Below, in pieces: positions 1 to 10,979 of a stretch of DNA of 44,859 nucleotides (its first letter is position 1; every line of letters begins with the position of its first letter). The notes below the pieces were generated by a model. That model searched no databases. It saw only the letters and a list, made by a program, of their open reading frames with translations, and had not been told where the DNA came from. The position numbers and the translations under genes are program-made. Where the stretch lies: positions 1 to 44,859 of the forward strand of contig JAHBMJ010000569.1 in NCBI GenBank assembly GCA_018398765.1, in the 5' to 3' direction. This DNA is from Chromera velia (Eukaryota > Sar > Chromeraceae).

Positions 1-70
1 CACACACACACACACCTGCACACACCCGCACAGACAGACACCCGCACAGACACAGACACACACCCGCACA

Positions 71-111
<41 letters not shown>

Positions 112-115
112 CCAC
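1..115. repeat. (CA)n microsatellite at window edge
   Basis: Almost pure CA dinucleotides interrupted by CACCCGCACAGA units. The stretch lies downstream of the minus-strand gene that ends at 314 and has no coding content. Confidence 0.9.
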
Positions 116-313
116 CCACGCACACACGCAAACACACAAATAGAGCGCCAAAAGTGCCATCCAATGACTAGACGTTTCCAAGGAGAGTGATGCCATGAGA
201 TTGCAGGCATCTCGATGATGCATGGTCCCTCTCTTGACTGTCATGTCATGAGAGTCACCAGAATGAACCAGGAAACCAAACACCTTGTCGTCTTTGTTTT
301 GTCCACGTCCTTC

Positions 314-1304
314 TTATCGCAAGATCTTTCGGCGACCGCGTAACACATACTGTGCAAGGAAGAAGCTAGGATAAAGCCACGCAATGCCGAGCACTGACCG
401 GCACAGGACGGCCACAAAGTTGAGCCAGTAGACAGCCAAGTCCTCGTACACATCCCCGACGGCCGACTGTTTTTCTGAACCTGCAACAGACATTTCATGG
501 AAAGCAAATTACGGGAAAGGTAAGGGAGAAGAAGCGATGCTGGCTGGCTGGCTGGAGAGATGTAGGACCAGGATTCCTGACTGACTGACGGACTGAGTGA
601 TTGAGTGACTGAGGGACTGAGTGACTGAGTGACTGACCGACTGACCGACTGACCGACCGACCGACCGACTGACTGACTGACTGACTCACTGACTGACTGA
701 CTGACTGACTGACTGAGTGACTGACTGACTCACTTCATGTGTGACAGACATTCACATGAATCCACACATGTATCCCTGCTCTTGTCTGCAGGCGTTCTCT
801 TTGTGTTCAAATGGAGGTTGCACGGTGGAGAATAGTCTCACTAACGCTTTGTGTCCAGATCCAGAAGGGCCTTTGCAAGGTCCGGCAGACGCAGGAGGCA
901 CACTCGGAGAAACTGGTGTGTGGACCTGCAATCAAACAGCCCGCATGCATGCATCCATGTATCTTTTTCCACTCTGCTTCTGCCGTAATCTTGGCATGCT
1001 CATGAGCGAAAAGGGGTCTACACGATCAGTCCGAGGAGAGAGGTGCTTACGCGAGCTCTATTCGGTGTTTTTGAGAGCTCTCGAAGCCGAAGAGAATTTT
1101 GAGGATGAGCAGCTGGCGCACTGCATTCTTCCCGCCCTTTATGAAGTGCTGTGCACTTATATGAAATAATCCGAAGTTGTATGCGATATCTCTATCCTCC
1201 TGTACACGCATTGCCTCCACCAGGAGAGTGTACTGCTTGTCCAAGTCATACCCTTCTTTTTTGGACAGGTCCTCCACCAGACTTCGCACTCCTCCTACCA
1301 CCAT
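314..1304 (-). CDS. Small predicted membrane protein, three exons, function unknown
   Basis: Reconstructed exons on the minus strand are 1304-1051, 925-846 and 480-314. Donors are GTAAGC and GTTAGT, acceptors end in GCAG, and phases (2, 1) match, giving 166 residues and a TAA stop. The ATG at 1304 sits in an A-rich context (CACAAAATGG). The protein is mostly helical and charged in its first 110 residues. It ends in one or two hydrophobic stretches (about residues 126-158, rich in W, L, F and V) and a basic tail RGRRKILR, so it is probably a C-terminally anchored membrane protein. The second intron carries a long CTGA tetranucleotide array. I do not recognise the family. The start is uncertain because the frame stays open for about 20 codons upstream without another Met. 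It is divergent from the gene at 1955. Confidence 0.55.
575..735. repeat. CTGA/GACC tetranucleotide array inside intron
   Basis: Runs of GACTGACTGACT with GACC and GAGT variants lie in intron 2 of the small membrane-protein gene. On the minus strand this reads as (GTCA)n, the same tetramer that forms many splice donors in this window. Confidence 0.9.
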
Positions 1305-1954
1305 TTTGTGCTTGCTTTTCCGCTTCTTTTCTTACACGCACTGAAGCTTCTTGCCACAGATAGTCAATGAAGACATCAGAGCGGTCGTAGTGATTACATA
1401 CAGAAGCCCTGTGCGCTGAATCACCTTTAGAATAGGACTCGAAATTAAGTGAAGTCGGGAACCATGCATGCATGCATGGATCGAACTCAGAAAGTGTGCA
1501 TGTCAGACTGATCGAACGCCAATGCATGCATGCATGCGCATGCAGAGATTCTGATATAGCTTGCATGCATGCATGATGAATTCCGCGCGCGCAAAGCGCG
1601 CGCATGCACTAATTTAGATCGATTTTATTTTTTCGATTTTTTTTTCAATTAATTCATTTTTGATTTTTTAAAAACGCATGCATGCATGCATGCATAAATT
1701 TTTCCTTTCTACAATTTTCGAAATTATATAATGAATCGATTGATTTACAGCCGTTCCCCCGTCTCAATCCTCTGCACAAGTCTACAAGTCTACAGTGACA
1801 GCAAGACAAGAAAGTTCTAAGCAGGTACAGGAGTCCGCTTTTGTAGTCAGCAGAACAGGAAGAGCCAGAGTCCACGGACGCGATCACCCAAAGCACTGCG
1901 CTTGACTCGAATCTGTTCAACTCGACCAGCAAGCCAAGTCTCCGTCAAAATATC
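1305..1954. promoter_or_regulatory. Probable bidirectional promoter with TGCATGCA clusters
   Basis: This is the 650 bp spacer between the divergent gene starts at 1304 (minus) and 1955 (plus). It contains four clusters of overlapping TGCATGCA palindromes (about 1463-1479, 1521-1541, 1561-1574, 1676-1696). It also holds a perfect GC hairpin, GCGCGCGC-AAA-GCGCGCGC, at 1585-1603. In apicomplexans TGCATGCA is a known ApiAP2 target. Its use here is inferred, and the clusters could equally be a simple (TGCA)n repeat. Confidence 0.45.
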
Positions 1955-2626
1955 ATGAAGTGGTTCACCGCAGTCGCAGCTCTCTCTGGCCTGACTGCAA
2001 TCAGTGCCTTTGAGTTGAAGCGAGGTGAAGAAAGTGATGCCGATGACATGTTTGCATTTGACGCTGACTTGATGGCACCAGCTCCCACCATTTCAGACGA
2101 AGACATGAAGAATTGCGGCAAGTCTCTCGAAGCATTTAAAACTCAAGAGAAAAGCCTCGAGGCCCGCATTGCAGGTGATTACCACGGCAAGCCCTACCTT
2201 GACTATCACATCACCTATTTCAGAAACTCCCTCGGGGCTCTCCATAGATGCAAGAAGATGGCCGAAGTCCTCAGCGAGGCCTGCGTGTCCGGGCAACGCC
2301 CGAATGAGGACAAGTTCATTGAGGACATCATCAACGAGGCTGGAGTCACACCCAGCAACCTCCATGAGTGCTGGTATCCCGTCAAGGACTTCCTCACCTT
2401 CCCTAAATTCTTCGTTTGGTTTGGCACCCACGAGGACGCATACGCGTATGGCGCTCAGATGAAGACCTTGTTCAAGGACTCGTTGAAAGCCGCAGGGTAC
2501 GGCAAAGAGTCTGGCCTCTTTACCGGTGTGTTTAAGAGGCTGGGGGCCTCAAAGCACACATACGACCTCTTCAGGGAAGATCTTGCAGACGTGTATGCAA
2601 AGATGCAGAAGAAGTCCAAGAAGTAA
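1955..2626 (+). CDS. Secreted or lumenal helical protein, function unknown
   Basis: Intronless 223-residue frame from an ATG with the signal-peptide start MKWFTAVAALSGLTAISAF, likely cleaved near A-F at residues 18-19. An acidic segment (about 22-52) follows, with consecutive D and E residues. The rest is helical and soluble, with four cysteines (54, 99, 110, 139) spaced to allow two disulfides. The C-terminus is lysine-rich (KMQKKSKK). The A-F junction resembles plastid-bound presequences of red-lineage algae, but the next residues are acidic rather than basic and hydroxylated, so secretion or ER/vacuolar residence seems likelier than the plastid. I do not recognise a domain. The base composition and lack of frame breaks support a real gene, and the spacer upstream has the TGCATGCA clusters. 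Confidence 0.72.
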   Translation: MKWFTAVAALSGLTAISAFELKRGEESDADDMFAFDADLMAPAPTISDEDMKNCGKSLEAFKTQEKSLEARIAGDYHGKPYLDYHITYFRNSLGALHRCKKMAEVLSEACVSGQRPNEDKFIEDIINEAGVTPSNLHECWYPVKDFLTFPKFFVWFGTHEDAYAYGAQMKTLFKDSLKAAGYGKESGLFTGVFKRLGASKHTYDLFREDLADVYAKMQKKSKK

Positions 2627-4358
2627 GTGAGTTGAATCACTTTCACTTCGAGGCCGAGGATAGGTGTGTCCCTTCCTTTAATTTTCACGTACGTGTCCCT
2701 CGCCCGTCAAGCCAAGCTCAGCTTATGGCCAGGGCAAAAGAAAAGGAAAGCAGTTTGACCATTGGAGGGTGACGAGAGAGGCATATCCGTCGCTGCACTC
2801 GTGAGGGTAGTCGGGCGGTCTTGCTGAGCATAGACCGACCTACAATTTGATCGAGTGCCCTCAAGGCCGACGCTTTGTTATGAAGCCATCATCCACCTTT
2901 ATGACCCCCAAATGATTATGCACACACAATTTGAAAGCTTCCCAAAAAGAGCAAAACGATTTTGCAGAAGGAGGAACATGCAGTCCGGGAAACAGTTGGT
3001 CCAGGATCTAGTCCAGGATGCAGTGCAGTTTAAGGAAGCCATGCACCGTGCACATACACAAGCAGTTATACAATTTTAGCTAACAGCAACAATAGCTAGA
3101 AATTCAGCCTAAATAAAATAATGATGAATATAATTTGAATGTAGTCATCGAGTATAAAATGTTTCAATTGTAACTGCCAGTGGTAAAAAGATTCAGAAGT
3201 TCAAGGACTATAATAGACTAGATAATAGAAGATGACCAGATATATACTAGATTAACTATATATCTATAGTAGTTACCAAACCTATGCACCAGGGGCCGCA
3301 TTTATTCAAAATATTGTTACTTAAGCCCTATAGTTTAATTAAATTGAGCTTCGATCAAAAATATAAAAATAAAATATATAAAACTCAATTTATTGTTGAA
3401 GAATTTCTGTTTACTAAAAAAAAGATCGTTAGATAGATCAACGACGATCGATAACTAGATCGATAATCAACTTGAATCACCATCCATCAGACTAACATCA
3501 ATACAGAACCTCAATAGTATGTTCACGAATGCCTTAGTAGTAGTGAATGCTAATACTATAGCGCCGAATCCTAGGCCGAATCGCCGCAAATAATGCGGCC
3601 GATTTAGGTATAACCCTGCAAAAATTAGTAAATTTATAAATGAATTTAAGTGAATTTAGATAAATTTAAATGAGGGGCCGGGGGTTACCGGAATTAGTAA
3701 CTGGATGTACTCGCTCATCCTATATTTGGAAACAGAAACTGATTTTAGATTAAAAATTTTGACTTCAACGGTTCAACCACAAATCTTTAGACAAATCTGA
3801 TAAATCAATTCGTTCTAATGCCTCGGCATGTCAACTCACTGCTAGACCCACTGAGTAATTGGGGCTAATTTGAGCTTTGTATTAAGCCAAGTTAAAAATT
3901 ATTTATTTAAAGTGGACTCACCGTCACCTTAATATAAATACATGTATTAGGATTATGCGTAGACCAGTTCAAAGTTACTGAGCTTCAATGTAGTTTAGTG
4001 GTGATTCTTTTGTTTCTCTCCACAGGGAGAGACCGAGAATCAGAGTACTGACTGCCACTGAGCCCCACACTGTGCGTCCCCAGGTACGTGCACACTGAAT
4101 AAATATTTCAAAACACGTCTCTTTTATATTCACTTTCTTCGAACGTCTTTGTTTTTCCCTCCACCCCCCCCCTTCTCAGACAAGAATAGTTCGACGAGAC
4201 TGGAGCTCACGTCGTGCTGTGCGGCTCTGCCTGCATGGCCTCTGCCTCTGTCAAATGCGGGCTGTCGACCGAGAGACACCCGATTACCAACCCCCCGTAC
4301 CCTCCCCTGTACGTTGATGGCATGCATGTGTTTCCACGAGTCCATACTATCTTCTCTC
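2627..4358. other. Convergent intergenic region with AT-rich block
   Basis: This spacer separates the plus-strand gene ending at 2626 from the minus-strand RAD50 stop at 4359. About 3080-4080 is markedly AT-rich and free of the tetranucleotide repeats seen elsewhere, with stops in all frames. A short GCCGCAAATAATGCGGC hairpin lies near 3581-3600. No gene or RNA is recognised. Confidence 0.6.
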
Positions 4359-4927
4359 TCAGAAGCTCCTGATGTCTGCAGTCTCAACCTTGCTGCACCC
4401 TCTGTCGTCCTTCCGGATCCTCAAAAACCTGTCACACAGCTGGTGCCTCCCCAGGAGACGGACAAACTCCTCATCGTGTGTGATCAGAATCAACTGCATG
4501 CAGACACAGAACATGAACGTGAGAGAGAGGAAAAGAGTGACTGACAGGCAGGGAGACAGCGAGAAAAAGGGGGACTGCCATACATGGCAAGACCATACAG
4601 ACGTACAGCCGCTGGAGGGAGCGGAAAGGCCAGTCAGTCTATTCCGTGCCTTGTCTCCTTTTCCCGCTTAATTTTTGAATCATTCCCTGGCTGGCGGTCA
4701 CTTGCACACTCCGTTTGTTTGTTCCCTTCTATACTCTCCTGTCTGCTCCCCCCCCCCCTCGTCTGCTGACCTGAAAGTGCGAGGAGACCCTTCGGCTGGA
4801 GATGAGCTCTCCCAAAGAGTTTGCAAGGCCCTGAGAGAGAACGGGAGGGGCAAAAAATGCACAGACGAAAGGCTGCGCGATTGAAACCATGCAGGGACAC
4901 ACACACACACACACACAAAGCGCGCAG

Positions 4928-4966
<39 letters not shown>

Positions 4967-7900
4967 CAGACAGACAGACAGACAGGCAGACAGACACACA
5001 GACTATATCGTCTTGGCAGATAGACACACACACGCACGCACAACTACACACATGCAGACCTCAATGTTCCGACGATCGAGGTTTGTTGTCGGCTCGTCCA
5101 ACGCCAGGATGCCGCAGTTGACCCCGAAAGACTCAGCCAACGCCATGCGGATCACAATCGACGCCAGGACCTGCATCCCCATCCATCCATCCATCCATCC
5201 ATCCATGCATGCATCCATCCACCCATCCATCCATCCATCCGAGACAATAAAAAGGAGAGAATTAAGGGAAGGAAGTCGGGAAGATGGACGGACGCACAGA
5301 GTGGCAGGCACACTTAATCGTCCCGACAAGCAATTGATAAAGAGAAGAGAAACGAACAGAGAGAGAGGCAAAGATCGAATGGGTGTCTCTTCTTTCTTTC
5401 TTTCTGACCCCCCCACCTTCTGCCCAGCCGAGCAACGACCCCCCCACCTTCTGCCCAGCCGAGCAACGACCCCCCCACCTTCTGCCCAGCCGAGCAACGA
5501 CCCCTCATTTCCATCTCCACCCGTCCCCTGCACATGACCACCCTATAGTTGTACGACCGAGTTCCCGCACCACCTGCACACATGCCAAGAAAACTCGAAC
5601 CAGCTGAAGGAGTGGGAAAGAGTATTTAGGAACGGAGACAAATCGACAAACTAACTTTCTTCAGAGACGAAAATTAAAGAAAAAGACTGAAGAGACAGGC
5701 AGGCAGGCAGGCAGGCAGACAGACAGACAGACAGGCAGAAATCACACAGGGAAAAGAGAAAAGAGGAAAGAGGCAACAGAACGTCACAGAGAAAGTGGCC
5801 CACGCGCCTTCACGCGCACACATACACACCCAAAAAAACGACAGACAGAGACACACAGGAGAACAAAAGACAGGACGAAAGCCAAACTAACCAACCCGAG
5901 GAGGGCACCGCCGCGACCGCCCCTGACCCCCCTCTCCCCCCAGCTCCGTCTCCTTGTGCGTCCGCATCCCCGTCTGTGTCAGACCGCACAGCAACATAGT
6001 CGATGTCTCGTCCCTTGTAGGTGGCACCCCACAGCTCTCTCACACTTCGATTGATCTGCTGCATCTGCAGGCAGGCAGGCACCAGTGAGGCATCCTTACA
6101 ATTGAGTAGTCACTCACGGTTCGAGTGTGAGGCAGGTCCCTTGCTCTGTTTGTCTGGGGGGACCCGAATAAATACGCTCTTTCATGTCGTCACCTCTGTG
6201 CTCCCGTCCTTTCCCTCACTTCACATATAAGCAGCTCTCAGAAAGGGGCAGCCAGAAGATGCAACTTCATTTTCCTTCCTCATTTCTTTGTTGCAGTCTT
6301 CGCCGTCCCTTTTCATTCATCATTGGAAAGGAGGGACACACAGAAGAAAAGAATGTCTCTGCCAAACAGAGAGAGCTCTGCATGACATGCGCACGGAGGT
6401 GTGTAAAGAGAAAAAGACAGCTGGCAGGCAAGAAAGGAAAACGATTGATACTTTTCTCTAGAAACACACACATGCAGGCCTCTCCTCTGAGAGACGACAC
6501 GCAACTCCCCTCTCTCAAAAAAATTCCCTTCCGAGGGCCGACGGACCTTCATGGAATGGAATCTCATCAGGGCCTTGTCCAACGCTGTGTGGTACCTGCA
6601 CATAAATGAGAAGACGAAGCAGCGTGGAGAGTTGTGCAGAAGAGAAGGGCGGGCAAGCAAAGGAGAGATTCTAGGTATGTTTATCCCTTGATGCCGATGC
6701 CCTTGAGTGAGAGACACAAATAGATCACATCGAATCAGCCAGACAGCCGGTCAGGCAACCGACAAGAAATCTTTCCCCTCACTCACTCACTCTCCTGCCT
6801 GTCACAAGAAAAGAGAGGGGGGACCCGACCTACCTAGCGAGATCCCTGTGTGCCATCTCTGCGGTCTCGTAGTTGAGGACAGCCTCTGCGTGTCTCTTGT
6901 CGATGCCTGAATACTGTGGGTGTTTGAGGTCTTTCTTGACCTTCTCGACGAACTCCTTGCAAGACTGAAGCTTTCCCTTCGCCTCGTGTCTGCAGGCGTT
7001 TGTAGGACGGCACAGAGGAAGGAGACGCAATTGTGACTAGCTGGAGTCGGAAGTAACCTCTGGCGACGGTCTGCCCTTCAATTGCTATCTCCTCCTGCCT
7101 GCCTGCCTGTCTGCATTTCTTTCTTTTTCTCTTCGTTTGCTGTCCAGCACTTTGTCTAGAATTGTGCAGACAGTCAATTGGCTTTTCATTCGCGCAACAA
7201 AGCGGTTGACTACACACTTATCCATGCGAGAGAGAGAGAGCCCCGAGACCCCATGCACTTACTTCTGTTGGTTGATGGCCTCCCTCTTCTTCCTCTTCTC
7301 TTCCACACGGCGTTTGAATTCATCCACGTCCGTGGCTCCTGCATCAAGGGAAGGAAGGAAGGAAGGAAGAAAGGAACACAATTAAGTGGTAGGAAGGAAG
7401 ATCCGGGCGGCAATTAATTCCGTTTCATCATCCACAGACACATGCAGACAGCCACCGATGACTTACAACAGAAACCAATTCACCAGGGTGGTAGCGAGCA
7501 GAGAGACGAAATCAAGGTCCAGCTGTTAGGCAAGAAAAAGCATCGCGAAAAAGTCGCTCGTTAGAACAGAAAGACTTCTCCACATACATACATACATACA
7601 TACATAGATAGATACGCACATAGACAAGCAGATAGATAGGTAGACTAGTAGATACAGAGATACATAGATAAATAGATAGATAGGTACCTAGAGAGAGAGA
7701 GATCAACCTGTGCACTAATTTATTCACCCACCCATTTGCCGGACGATCTCATCAATTTTCTTCTGGTACCCTGCAGCATCTGCCTCCGCTTCTCTGATTT
7801 GAAGGTTGACCCTGCATCATCCGAAAGATAACATGCATGCATCTTTTTGTTTTTATTGGACTTGACCATTCTGCATGTTCATTCTTTCTTTCTTTCTTTC

Positions 7901-9301
7901 TCTCATTGAGAAATTCCCCCTTGTGCATGGACTCGTGCATACAATTTATGAAAGTAAGTAAATGACCAAAATGGGAATTTTCAAGAGACCTGCCGCCGAC
8001 ACACTGTGAGGCAGAAACCCGAAACAAGTCACGAGTTTGAGCCGACAGAGAGAGAAAAGAAAAGAAAAGAGAAGACAATCAACCTTCGGACCGACCGACC
8101 GACCTGATGGTCTTCAGTTCCTTTTCGAACCCCTCCTTCTCGGCTCGTGTCCGCGTCTCCTGAGCCCTCAGGTCCTCCACTTCCCTCTCCTGCAGGAATA
8201 AAGGGAAGGAAGAAGAAAGGAAGGGAGACAGACAGACATCATCAAGCTCGGGGGAGGAAGAAAAAAAGAAGAAAACGCAAAAAACAGAACAGAACAAGGC
8301 GTAGTACGAAGAAGCCGAGCTTCTTATAGAATCAGCAGACAACGACGCGCTCTTCGAAGGAAGCACAATCAATCACAGGAACAAACAAAAGGCTATGTGC
8401 CTACCTACCTTTTCTGCAAGCTTGCTCTCTGCCTCGCTGAGTCTCTTCCTCAGTTTGTCGCTTGCGGCCACTTTCTTCTCGAGATCTTCGATGCCTTTGT
8501 GGAGGGTCTGGGTCTCCTCGGCCAGTCTGCAGACAGGGGGGATGCATGTACATGTATATGTATTCAGTATGTACATGTACATGTATTCTGGGTCTCCTCC
8601 GCCAGTCTGCATGCAGACAGGCACGCAGAGGGGAAGGAAGGAGGGGGATTCTGAGTAGAAGAGAGAGAGCAGCTGTAGTTGGTGAGGATGCACAAAGACC
8701 CTTTCTCCACCTGCCATGGACAAAAGAAACACGCGGCCATTATGGTTGTTTACGACAGCGCAGTGACAAAAGAATGGAATTTGATCGTCGCTTCGTTGCG
8801 TCCTCGTTTAGCGGTTCCCAGAATGATCTTTGGCCTTCAGCCTCAGGCAACGTTGTGGAAGAAAGAGAAGGCGGAAAGGAAAGGATCTCAATAGAAAGAA
8901 CCAGAGGGGCACATCTGGGGTCTCTCTCTCTCTCTCTCTCTCTCTCTTCTAGCACACAATGACGAGTGACAAGCAGCAAAGAAGAGAAGAAGACGACAGC
9001 CAGACAGACGGACCTCTCGAGAGCCTTCACGTCCCCCTCTGCCTCCTCCACCTTTGCCCTGAAAGAAAGATCATGCATGCACAGACATACACTCATGCAT
9101 CGATAAAGACATAGAACAAATGACGCCAAACGGCCAGACATTTTATTTCATCACTGCCTTATCGAAGAAGAAATTGTGCATTGTCTGTTAATTCTCCCTT
9201 CAGCCTGGAGGGGCGAGAAAGAAAGATGAAGGGAACAAGAAACACACACGGACAGACAGACAGAGTGGATTTCTCTTTTGCCCTTTCTTTTTCTGTCTTC
9301 G

Positions 9302-9336
<35 letters not shown>

Positions 9337-10562
9337 GTGAATGAACAAGTGAAACAAAAAAAAAACGAGAGAATCGCACAGAAACTACCAAACAGACCGA
9401 TTGAGTTCAGCAACAGACTTGGACCGAAGACGGGGGCAAAAGAAGACCCAGACACCTTTTGAGGTCGTATCGACCTCCCGCTCTTTTCTTTCCGCTTTCC
9501 TTCCTTGATTTTCTCCTAGCTTCCTTATTGGTGCAGCGCAGTGCCATCCTCACCCACTCACTTGTTCTTTTGTGACAACTTCCGTCGGTCCGCCTTCTTC
9601 CGTTCGCTCCGCTCCTTCTGTCTGCACGGGCAGGAAGGAAGGATCACATATCTACGGAATCGCATGATCCAGCGGCTCTCACTCTTTCAGCTTGGTCCAC
9701 CAGCGGGACGTCCCAGTCAGATTCAATCATTCCAGTCAAGGCAAGGCATCTGCACTTCGAATAACGAATGATGTGTGAAAATCGCGCTTTGGGTTCACAT
9801 GAGGGACGTCAGAGAGAGACGGAAGGCAGAGGAAAGAGCCAAAAGGAAAAGATCTGCATCGCCCTGTGCGTCTCTTTTGTTTCCTTTCCCCTTCATTGTA
9901 CCTCCACTCCTAGGAGACTGACTGACTGACTGACTCGTCCAACTTCCTCCGAGCGTCCCTCTCGGCCTCTGCTGCCTCCCTTTCCTCCTGCCTCCTGGTC
10001 TTCAGTCTGCCCTCCACCTCCTTCTTCCTCTCGATTGCCTGCTGCAACACCGACAGGCGGGCCCTCTCTTCCGCAAGGGAGGTCCTGCGAAGTGAACGGA
10101 GGAGAGGGGGGGGGGAGACCCTTCCTTCCTGTTCTTTAAATAATAAATAGGCGTGGCGGAAAGATTGAAAGGAGAAAACGCGTTGCGAAGAGCCGTTAGA
10201 GAGACCAGCTCCGTCGGACAACACTTCTTTACTCACTCGTTCAGTCAGGCAGTCACTTAGTCAGAGGCTGCTCTGAACGATCGATGTCAATTGAATTTTT
10301 GAAGGTTTGGTGGACCTCCAGTGACCCCATTGAATGAGTGGAAGAAGCGACGAATACCAGCCAGAAACAGAGGGGTGGAATGAATGAATGAATGAATGAA
10401 TGAATGAATAAATGAATGAATGAATGAATGAAGGAGTGAAGGAAGGAAGGAAGGAAGGAAGGAAGGAAGAAAGGGAGGAACTGACCGAAGGGATGAAATT
10501 TCTCTCTCAGCTTCTGCTCGTGAGGCTCTTGCTTTTCCCTGCAACTTCTCTATCTGCACACG

Positions 10563-10600
<38 letters not shown>

Positions 10601-10792
10601 AAGCGCGCAGAGTGAAACAGAGAGAGAAAGATCGCGACAGACAGTCAGTCAGTCAGTCAGTCAGTCAGACAGACTATATCGTCTTGACAGACACACACAC
10701 ACACACACACGGAGAGCGCGCAGAGTGACACAGAGAGAAAGAGCGCGACAGACAGTCAGTCAGTCAGACAGACAGACTATATCGTCTTGACA

Positions 10793-10828
<36 letters not shown>

Positions 10829-10931
10829 AAGCGCGCAGAGTGACACAGAGAGAGAAAGATCGCGACAGACAGTCAGTCAGTCAGTCAGACAGACAGACAG
10901 ACAGACTATATCGTCTTGACAGACACACACA

Positions 10932-10979
<48 letters not shown>

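Noticed and set aside
4634-5051. Three overlapping minus-strand frames with Leu-Ser and Cys-Val repeats
   Set aside because: They are translations of GA, CA and CAGA microsatellites in a RAD50 intron; only the 4830-4771 part is a real exon, in a frame fixed by homology.
10560-10975. CRISPR-like array
   Set aside because: Units are mostly simple CA/GTCA repeats without distinct spacers, inside an intron of a eukaryotic gene.
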